From: JBBSEZ01 sp038239195
GTDB taxonomy: Bacteria; Planctomycetota; Planctomycetia; Gemmatales; Gemmataceae
Length of the DNA stretch: 14,985 nt
Assembly: GCA_038239195.1 (NCBI GenBank)
Contig: JBBSEZ010000242.1
Location: 1 to 14,985, forward strand
Direction: 5' to 3'
In this document: in pieces, positions 1-5,392 of the stretch
Position numbering within the stretch: the stretch's first letter is position 1
How the letters are laid out: each line of letters opens with the position of its first letter
Position numbers and translations under genes: made by a program
The notes under the pieces: model-generated
Told to the model about the DNA's origin: nothing
Database searches by the model: none
The model's input: only the letters and a program-made list of their open reading frames with translations

Positions 1-187
1 CCCCCCCCCCCCCGGCTCCCTCGTCGGGGGGCTCCCCCACACGGCCGGGTTGCCCTGCAACCAGTTTTCCGACTTCGCTCGTGGAGGGACGTTGAAGCTC
101 TTCAACTCCCCCCTCTCTTCTCCTATTCTAAAGTGAGCGGAGGGAGGAAGCAAGGCGAGCCGCTCTGAGGGCAAAGCCGAGGGAGCC
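1..187. other. Leading non-coding stretch with poly-C edge
   Basis: No convincing gene is seen here. The window opens with 13 consecutive C residues, followed by C- and G-runs to about position 40. The remainder is a pyrimidine-rich leader containing the hairpin described at 86-110. A weak promoter-like pair lies at 101-106 (TTCAAC) and 124-129 (TATTCT) with 17-nt spacing; it matches the sigma-70 consensus poorly and is only a suggestion. The ribosome binding site of the first gene (GAGGGAG) sits at 179-185. Confidence 0.5.
86..110 (+). terminator. Hairpin, possible terminator or leader structure
   Basis: The arms GTTGAA (91-96) and TTCAAC (101-106) pair perfectly around the loop GCTC. The stem extends with GGGA (86-89) against TCCC (107-110) around a single bulged C at 90. 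A pyrimidine-rich tract follows, but there is no clean T-run. It could end a gene that lies before the window or be a 5' leader hairpin of the gene starting at 188. The pairing is visible; the role is inferred. Confidence 0.3.
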
Positions 188-568
188 ATGAAAACGCGGG
201 GAGAAATCGAGGCCGCCGTCTCCGACGGGATCACCCACTTCGAGCAGGAGCACGTGGGCCGCGGGCCCAAGCACATCCGCACGCACTTGCTCGGCGACCT
301 CCTCGTCGTGCGCCTCCAGGGCGTGCTCACCCTGGCCGAACAGCAACTGGCGAAGTCCGTCTCCCCCGAGAAGGGAAGAAACTTGCTCAAACAGGTGCGG
401 TGCGAGTTGATGCAGACCGCCCTGCCATTGCTGGAGGCGATGGTCGAGTCGGCCACCGGCACCAAGGTGGTGAGCCTGCACCACGACGTCGGCACCGTGA
501 CCGGCGAGGAGGTCGTGCTGTTTGCCCTCGCCCACGCCCCCGAAGTCCGCGAAATGAAGCCGAAGTAG
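188..568 (+). CDS. DUF2294 / MpsC-like small protein
   Basis: This encodes a 126-residue soluble protein with no signal peptide or membrane segment. It spans essentially one complete DUF2294 domain, the Pfam family also called MpsC after a component of a Na+-linked membrane-potential system in staphylococci. Recognisable parts are the N-terminal helix with F-E-Q-E-H-V-G-R-G-P-K (residues 18-28), the strand L-L-V-V-R-L-Q-G-V-L-T (38-48), and the C-terminal V-V-S-L-H-H-D followed by T-G-E-E-V-V-L-F. The start is the ATG preceded by GAGGGAG about 3 nt upstream. No mpsA or mpsB homologue is visible nearby, so the membrane-potential role should not be carried over. The biochemical function is unknown. 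The next gene follows after 79 nt on the same strand, with a hairpin between them. I am confident of the family but not of any activity. Confidence 0.85.
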   Translation: MKTRGEIEAAVSDGITHFEQEHVGRGPKHIRTHLLGDLLVVRLQGVLTLAEQQLAKSVSPEKGRNLLKQVRCELMQTALPLLEAMVESATGTKVVSLHHDVGTVTGEEVVLFALAHAPEVREMKPK

Positions 569-607
569 TGGGCCCGGGTGACGCCCCATTTAGCCGCCCC
601 GCTTGCA

Positions 608-626
608 GGGCGCGAGCGTCGCGCCC
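608..626 (+). other. GC-rich hairpin before the esterase gene
   Basis: Arms GGGCGCGA (608-615) and TCGCGCCC (619-626) pair perfectly around a 3-nt loop. It is followed by C-rich sequence (CCTTCCC), not a T-run, so it is a poor classical terminator. It ends about 21 nt before the esterase ATG and just before its ribosome binding site. It could slow transcription, define an mRNA end, or be incidental in GC-rich DNA. Confidence 0.3.
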
Positions 627-647
627 CCTTCCCACCGGAGAACCACC

Positions 648-1571
648 ATGCGACGAGCCCTCCTCGTGCCCACCCTTTTGCTGGCCGCCTTCGCCGGCGG
701 CCAGCAGGCAGCAGAACCGCCCCCGGCCGCCCCGCCGCTGACGCTCGACCTCTGGCCGGGGAAGGCGCCCGGTGAAAAGGGAGCTGTCGGAGAGGAAAAG
801 ATGACCGAAGGCAAACCGGGCACGCGCGGCGTGAAGCGGATAACGAACGTCACGCGCCCGACCCTCACCGTCTTCAAGCCGCCGCGCGACAAGGACACGG
901 GCGCCGCCGTCGTCATCGCGCCGGGCGGGGGCTATCACATCCTCGCCTGGGACCTGGAAGGCGAGGAGGTGGCAACCTGGCTCAACTCGATCGGCGTGAC
1001 GGGCATCGTCCTCAAATATCGCGTTCCGCGGCGAGCGGGCGCCCCCAAGGGCGGCGCCCCGCCTCAGGCGTTGATGGACGCCCAGCGCGCCGTGAGCCTG
1101 GCGCGGAGCAAGGCGAAGGACTTCGGCATCGACCCCAAGCGCATCGGCATGCTCGGCTTCTCGGCGGGGGGGCACCTGACGGCCTGGGCGTCCACCAACT
1201 TCGACAAACGCGCGTACAAGGCGAGCGACGAGATCGACAAGGTCAGCTGCCGGCCCGACTTCAGCGTGCTGATCTACCCGGCCTACCTGGTGACGAAGGA
1301 CCAGGAAGCGCTGGTGCCGGAGATACGCGTCACGAAGGACACGCCCCCCACGTTCTTCGCCCACGCCGGCGACGACGGGGTGCCGGTGGAGAACAGCGTG
1401 CGCACGTATCTGGCGCTGAAGAAGGCCGGCGTGCCGGCCGAGCTGCACGTCTACGCCACGGGAGGGCACGGCTTCGGCCTGCGGCCCAGCGACAAGCCGT
1501 GCTCGACCTGGCCGCAGCGCTGTGCCGAGTGGATGAAGGCGCGGGGGATTTTGAAGCGCGGGGGGAGCTGA
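648..1571 (+). CDS. Secreted alpha/beta-hydrolase, acetyl-esterase-like
   Basis: The 307-residue product has an N-terminal signal peptide (M-R-R followed by a hydrophobic stretch to about residue 17, with Ala/Gly/Gln afterwards), so it is likely exported. The body is an alpha/beta-hydrolase fold of the esterase/lipase type often annotated as acetyl xylan esterase or BD-FAE-like. Visible motifs are the oxyanion-hole region A-P-G-G-G-Y (91-96), the nucleophile elbow G-F-S-A-G-G-H with Ser172, an acidic residue in H-A-G-D-D (Asp242 or Asp243), and His274 in G-G-H-G-F-G. The triad therefore looks complete. It probably removes ester groups from carbohydrates or small substrates, but the substrate cannot be read from sequence. 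The ATG at 648 is chosen because GGAG lies 7 nt upstream and the signal peptide begins there; an in-frame TTG at 603 would add 15 unlikely residues. It may be co-transcribed with the following secreted protein (46-nt gap). Confidence 0.88.
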   Translation: MRRALLVPTLLLAAFAGGQQAAEPPPAAPPLTLDLWPGKAPGEKGAVGEEKMTEGKPGTRGVKRITNVTRPTLTVFKPPRDKDTGAAVVIAPGGGYHILAWDLEGEEVATWLNSIGVTGIVLKYRVPRRAGAPKGGAPPQALMDAQRAVSLARSKAKDFGIDPKRIGMLGFSAGGHLTAWASTNFDKRAYKASDEIDKVSCRPDFSVLIYPAYLVTKDQEALVPEIRVTKDTPPTFFAHAGDDGVPVENSVRTYLALKKAGVPAELHVYATGGHGFGLRPSDKPCSTWPQRCAEWMKARGILKRGGS

Positions 1572-1576
1572 AGAAG

Positions 1577-1596
1577 CCAGGGGCTCACGCCCCTGG
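1577..1596. repeat. Perfect 8-bp-stem palindromic element
   Basis: CCAGGGGC (1577-1584) and GCCCCTGG (1589-1596) are perfect inverse complements around the loop TCAC. It starts 5 nt after the esterase stop codon and ends 21 nt before the next ATG. From memory, near-identical 'CAGGGGCTCACGCCCCTG' elements recur between genes in planctomycete genomes, so it may be a dispersed REP-like element and not a dedicated terminator. Only one copy is seen in this window. There is no T-run. Confidence 0.5.
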
Positions 1597-1617
1597 AACG
1601 TTGAACGGAGACGTCCC

Positions 1618-2658
1618 ATGCCTCGCTCTCTCCTGGTTCTGGCAGCCTTGCTCGCTCTCGCCGCGGCCAGCCACGCCCTCGTCGAGGATCCGCCCCCACC
1701 GGCGGCCCGGCACTCCAGCGGCCGGCCGCTGCCGAAGATGCCCGCCGTCACCAGGGTCGTGCAGTTCAACACCCCCGAGGCCGACCGCATCCTGACGGCG
1801 ATGCAGGTCTTCCCCGCCAACAACCCCTGGAACGAGGACGTTTCGAGCTGGCCGCTCCACCCCAACTCCAAAAACATCATCGCCTCCATCGGGGCCGAGA
1901 AGCCGTTCCGCGCCAACCCCGACATGGGCTTCGTGCTCGTCCCGCCCGGCCAGAAGCGGGTGCCGGTGAAGATCCGCACCTACCCCGCCGAGTCGGACAA
2001 GGGGCCCTTCCCCGTGCCTCCCGACATGCCGATCGAGGGCTGGCCGGTCTCCTACCTGCGCGATCGCAAACTCAAGCTCGCACTCGACGACGTGCAGCGC
2101 GACAAGCGCAAGGAGGGCGGGGACCGCCACGCCATCGTGGTCGATCCGATCAAGGGCGTACTCTACGAGTTCTATCAGGCGCGCAAGACGGCCTCCGGGT
2201 GGGAGGCGGCCCAGTCGTCGGTGTTCGACCTCAAGAGCAACAAGATCCGCCCCGCCGGCTGGACCTCGGCCGACGCCGCGGGCCTGCCGATCTTCCCCGC
2301 CGTGGTGCGCTACGACGAGATTCGGCGCGGCATGGTCGAGCACGCCATGCGCCTCACCGTCAAGAAGAGCCGCCGCGCCTACGTCTACCCGGCCCGCCAC
2401 TTCGCCAGCCGGCTCAACGATCCGAACCTGCCGCGCATGGGCGAGCGCATCCGGCTGCGGCAGGACTACGACGTCTCGCGCTTCTCGCCGCCGGCGCAGG
2501 CGATCCTCAAGGGGCTGAAGAAGTACGGGATGTTCGTGGCCGACAACGGCATCGACTGGGCCATCTCCATCGCCCCCGACCCGCGCATCCCCAGCCTGCA
2601 CGCGGAACTGCGGCGCATCAAGGGCTCCGCCTTCGAGGTGGTCGAGAAGCCGAAGTGA
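1618..2658 (+). CDS. Conserved secreted protein of unknown function
   Basis: The 346-residue product starts with a clear signal peptide (hydrophobic residues 4-17, likely cleavage after A-S-H-A at residue 20), then a Pro-rich spacer (25-29). The mature part is a single domain without an enzyme signature that I can name. Motifs that look conserved are F-P-A-N-N-P-W-N (65-72), H-P-N-S-K-N-I-I-A-S-I-G (81-92), G-D-R-H-A-I-V-V-D (168-176), R-P-A-G-W-T-S-A-D-A-A-G-L-P-I-F-P (211-227), Y-P-A-R-H-F-A-S (257-264) and K-K-Y-G-M-F-V-A-D-N-G (301-311). I recall similar secreted proteins in actinobacteria, Chloroflexi and acidobacteria, all uncharacterised. The ATG has GGAG 7 nt upstream. The stop codon is followed after 7 nt by the next start, so it is very probably co-transcribed with the phosphatase-like/SUI1 gene. 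The His/Asp/Trp-rich conserved blocks could suit metal or carbohydrate binding, but that is a guess. Confidence 0.85.
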   Translation: MPRSLLVLAALLALAAASHALVEDPPPPAARHSSGRPLPKMPAVTRVVQFNTPEADRILTAMQVFPANNPWNEDVSSWPLHPNSKNIIASIGAEKPFRANPDMGFVLVPPGQKRVPVKIRTYPAESDKGPFPVPPDMPIEGWPVSYLRDRKLKLALDDVQRDKRKEGGDRHAIVVDPIKGVLYEFYQARKTASGWEAAQSSVFDLKSNKIRPAGWTSADAAGLPIFPAVVRYDEIRRGMVEHAMRLTVKKSRRAYVYPARHFASRLNDPNLPRMGERIRLRQDYDVSRFSPPAQAILKGLKKYGMFVADNGIDWAISIAPDPRIPSLHAELRRIKGSAFEVVEKPK

Positions 2659-2665
2659 GGACCGG

Positions 2666-3439
2666 ATGGCGCGCGCCAAACAGAAGTCGGTGCTGTTCCT
2701 CGGGACGGGCAACGCCCAGCGCAGCCGGTTCGCCGAGGCCCTCTTCGACTCGGTGGCGGGGAAGCTGGGCCTGCCCTGGAAGGCCCGGTCGCGCGGCCTT
2801 GCCGTGGCACGTGCCGGCCACGAAAAGCGGTTGGCGGGCACCCTCCTCGAGGAGTTGAAGAAGCGCGGCATCCACCGAGTGGCCGAGGGCGCCCCTCAGC
2901 AGGTAACGGCCGAAGACCTGGAGAGCGCCGACCTGATCGTCGCCCTGAACGAGCCCGAACATCGCCCTCTGCTCGGGGAGCTCTTCCCGACCTGGGCGGA
3001 CCGCGCCGAATACTGGGACGTGGCGGAGGGAGCATGGCCCCGCGCCGAGCGAGAAGTGCTGGCCGTGGTGGCTCGCCTCATCGGTGGCGGTGCGCGCCTC
3101 CCGGCGGACGAGGTCGCGAGCGAAGTCGCGGAAGAAAAACCGTGTCCGAAGTGCAATCGGCCGGCGAAGGACTGCACCCGTCGCGAGCCCGCCGGGCCCA
3201 AGGCGGTCGTGCGCGTGGGCAGGGAGACGAAAGGCCGGCGGGGCAAGGGCGTGACCACCGTCTACGACCTCCCCCTCGACGAGGCCGGCGTGCAGGAACT
3301 GGCTGCACGGCTCAAGCAACTCTGCGGGACGGGAGGGACCGTCAAGGCAGGCCGCATCGAGGTCCAGGGCGACCACCGGGACCGGCTCGTGGCCGAGTTG
3401 GAGCGCATGGGCTACCGGGCGAAGAGGACCGGCGGGTGA
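2666..3439 (+). CDS. Phosphatase-like (inactive) domain fused to SUI1/eIF1
   Basis: This 257-residue protein joins two unrelated domains in one uninterrupted frame. Residues 7-140 resemble low-molecular-weight tyrosine phosphatase/arsenate reductase: V-L-F-L-G-T-G-N-A-Q-R-S-R-F-A-E (9-24) aligns with the usual V-L-F-x-C-T-G-N-x-x-R-S P-loop, and A-D-L-I-V-A-L-N (88-95) matches the core strand. The nucleophilic Cys is Gly13, so phosphatase or arsenate reductase activity is not expected, although Arg19 of the loop remains. Asp118 is followed by Val where the family usually has Asp-Pro. Residues 158-255 are a YciH-type SUI1 domain: a Cys cluster (C160, C163, C170), then the conserved V-G-R-E-T-K-G-R-R-G-K-G-V-T-T-V (184-199), L-C-G-T-G-G-T-V-K (219-227), I-E-V-Q-G-D-H (231-237) and the C-terminal M-G-Y. 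SUI1/eIF1 proteins bind the ribosomal P-site region during initiation. The start has GAGGA overlapping the upstream stop. Domain identities are fairly sure; the combined function is unknown. Confidence 0.85.
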   Translation: MARAKQKSVLFLGTGNAQRSRFAEALFDSVAGKLGLPWKARSRGLAVARAGHEKRLAGTLLEELKKRGIHRVAEGAPQQVTAEDLESADLIVALNEPEHRPLLGELFPTWADRAEYWDVAEGAWPRAEREVLAVVARLIGGGARLPADEVASEVAEEKPCPKCNRPAKDCTRREPAGPKAVVRVGRETKGRRGKGVTTVYDLPLDEAGVQELAARLKQLCGTGGTVKAGRIEVQGDHRDRLVAELERMGYRAKRTGG

Positions 3440-3547
3440 GCCATGAGTGCGGCAAGCGGCAATTGCTCCCCGATGGTACGTTCTTTGCAAGCACACCTGT
3501 CCGTTCGTGCCTGCACGCGCCTCCTTTCCCACGTACCCGAGGAGAGC

Positions 3548-5341
3548 ATGCCTTCGCGCATCGAGGACTACGCCCTCATCGGCGACTGTCAGACGGCCGC
3601 CCTGGTCGGTCGCGATGGCTCCATCGACTGGCTCTGCGTCCCCCGCTTCGACTCGGGCGCCTGCTTCGCCGCCCTGCTCGGCACGCCGCAGCACGGCCGC
3701 TGGCAACTCGGGCCCGCCGCCCCGGCCCGCGCCAGCCGGCGCCGCTACCTTCCTGGCACGCTCGTCCTCGAGACCGTGTACGAAGCGCCCGACGGCGCGC
3801 TCGCCGTCACCGACTTCATGCCCGTGCGCGACCGGCTGCCCGAGCTCGTGCGCATCGTCGAGGGGCGGAGCGGGAAGGTCGCCGTCCGCATGGAACTGAT
3901 CGTTCGCACCGACTACGGCTCCATCGTCCCCTGGGTGCGCCGTACCGCCGATGGCATCGTGGCCGTCGCCGGGCCCGACACCCTGCTCCTGCGCACGCCC
4001 GCCGAGTTGCGCGGCGAGGGCATGACTACCGTGGCCGAATTCACCGTCGAGCCCGGGCAGCGCGTGCCCTTCACCCTCACGCGCTGCCCCTCCCACGAGC
4101 TCGTGCCTGACGCCATCGATCCCGAGAAGGCGCTCACCGAGACCGTCGCCTGGTGGGAGGAGTGGTCCGGGCACTGCACCTACGAGGGGCCCTGGCGCGA
4201 TGCCGTTTTGAGATCGCTCATCACCCTCAAGGGGCTCACTTACTCCCCGACGGGCGGCATCGTGGCTGCGCCGACCACCTCCCTGCCGGAACACGTGGGC
4301 GGGGTGCGCAACTGGGACTACCGCTACTGCTGGCTCCGCGACGCCACCTTCACCCTCTACTCGCTGCTCAGCACCGGCTTCCACGACGAGGCCCGGGAGT
4401 GGCGCGAATGGCTCCTGCGGGCCATCGCCGGCGACCCGACCACCACGCAAATCATGTACGGGCTCGCCGGAGAGCGGCGCCTGACGGAACTGGAGCTGGA
4501 CTGGCTGCCCGGCTACGAGGGCTCGCGCCCCGTGCGCATCGGCAACGCCGCGTCGGGGCAGTTCCAGCTCGACGTGTACGGCGAGGTGATCGACGCCACG
4601 TATCAGTCGCGCAAGACGGGCCTCAAGGAGATCGAGGCCGGCTGGCGCCTCGAGGTCGCTCTGCTCGAGTTCCTCGAGTCGGCCTGGGAAAAGCCCGACG
4701 AGGGCATCTGGGAGGTGCGCGGACCGCGCCGGCACTTCACGCACTCCAAGGTGATGGCCTGGGTGGCGTTCGACCGCGCCGTCAAGAGCGTCGAGCAGTT
4801 CGGGCTGAACGGCCCCGTCGAGCGCTGGCGGGCGCTGCGCGACACCGCCCACGAGGAAATCTGCCGCAAGGGCTTCGACGCGCAACTCGGCTCGTTCGTG
4901 CAGTCCTACGGCTCGAAGGAGCTCGACGCCAGCCTGCTCATGGTCCCGCTCGTCGGCTTCCTCCCCGCGACCGATCCGCGCGTTCTCGGGACCGTCCAGG
5001 CCATCGAGCGCCACCTGCTGCGCGACGGCTTCGTCCAGCGCTACGACACGAGCAGCTCGGTGGACGGCCTCCCGCCGGGGGAGGGGGCGTTTCTGCCCTG
5101 CACCTTCTGGCTGGCCGACAACCTCGCCCTCCAGGGCCGCAAGGAGGACGCCACGCGCACGTTCGAGCGGCTCCTCGCGCTCGGCAACGACGTGGGGCTC
5201 CTGGCGGAGGAGTACGACCCCCACGCCAGGCGGCTCGTCGGCAACTTCCCGCAAGCGTTCTCGCACGTCGGGCTGGTCAACACCGCCCTCCACCTGGCGC
5301 AGCCCGAGGCCTGCCCCACCACTGCTCGGCGTCAGTCGTAG
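3548..5341 (+). CDS. GH15 family glucoamylase/trehalase-like hydrolase
   Basis: The 597-residue product matches bacterial glycoside hydrolase family 15 in length and layout: an N-terminal beta-sandwich domain (opening I-E-D-Y-A-L-I-G-D-C-Q-T-A-A-L-V, 5-20, and G-S-I-D-W-L-C, 24-30) and a C-terminal (alpha/alpha)6 barrel. Barrel signatures are N-W-D-Y-R-Y-C-W-L-R-D (255-265), G-N-A-A-S-G-Q-F-Q-L-D (332-342), D-E-G-I-W-E (384-389; Glu389 likely the general acid), L-L-A-E-E-Y-D-P (551-558; one of Glu554/555 likely the base) and N-F-P-Q-A-F-S-H (566-573). It would release glucose from alpha-linked glucans or hydrolyse trehalose; the sequence alone does not decide which. No signal peptide is present, so it is probably cytoplasmic. 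The ATG at 3548 has GAGGAGAG just upstream and begins the conserved domain; an in-frame ATG at 3443 would add 35 poorly conserved residues and lacks a good binding site. It lies 108 nt after the SUI1 fusion gene. Confidence 0.93.
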   Translation: MPSRIEDYALIGDCQTAALVGRDGSIDWLCVPRFDSGACFAALLGTPQHGRWQLGPAAPARASRRRYLPGTLVLETVYEAPDGALAVTDFMPVRDRLPELVRIVEGRSGKVAVRMELIVRTDYGSIVPWVRRTADGIVAVAGPDTLLLRTPAELRGEGMTTVAEFTVEPGQRVPFTLTRCPSHELVPDAIDPEKALTETVAWWEEWSGHCTYEGPWRDAVLRSLITLKGLTYSPTGGIVAAPTTSLPEHVGGVRNWDYRYCWLRDATFTLYSLLSTGFHDEAREWREWLLRAIAGDPTTTQIMYGLAGERRLTELELDWLPGYEGSRPVRIGNAASGQFQLDVYGEVIDATYQSRKTGLKEIEAGWRLEVALLEFLESAWEKPDEGIWEVRGPRRHFTHSKVMAWVAFDRAVKSVEQFGLNGPVERWRALRDTAHEEICRKGFDAQLGSFVQSYGSKELDASLLMVPLVGFLPATDPRVLGTVQAIERHLLRDGFVQRYDTSSSVDGLPPGEGAFLPCTFWLADNLALQGRKEDATRTFERLLALGNDVGLLAEEYDPHARRLVGNFPQAFSHVGLVNTALHLAQPEACPTTARRQS

Positions 5342-5369
5342 GAGACGAACCGAGAAGCGTTGGTTTGGC

Positions 5370-5388
5370 AGGGCGAGGCCTCGCCTTT
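5370..5388. terminator. Palindromic terminator between convergent genes
   Basis: GGCGAGG (5372-5378) is directly followed by its inverse complement CCTCGCC (5379-5385), a perfect 14-bp palindrome; an outer A-T and G-T pair extend it to 5370 and 5387. TTT follows on the plus strand. It lies in the 51-nt gap between the GH15 stop and the stop of the minus-strand SEC-C/TPR gene, where a terminator is expected. The minus-strand side lacks a T-run, so it is better suited to the GH15 transcript. Confidence 0.5.
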
Positions 5389-5392
5389 CCGG

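Noticed and set aside
387..1979. Long minus-strand open frame opposite the DUF2294, esterase and secreted protein genes
   Set aside because: Antisense shadow of recognised genes with low-complexity Arg/Gly/Ala-rich translation.
2666..3439. Calling this gene an active arsenate reductase or tyrosine phosphatase
   Set aside because: The essential P-loop cysteine is replaced by glycine at residue 13.
3443..3547. Earlier start for the GH15 gene
   Set aside because: The added 35 residues do not resemble GH15 N-termini or a signal peptide, while the ATG at 3548 has an excellent ribosome binding site.
2618..5293. An 891-codon open frame on the minus strand opposite the SUI1 fusion and GH15 genes
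   Set aside because: It mirrors two clearly recognised plus-strand genes, is rich in Gly, Ala, Arg and Pro from the GC-rich third positions, and shows no domain.
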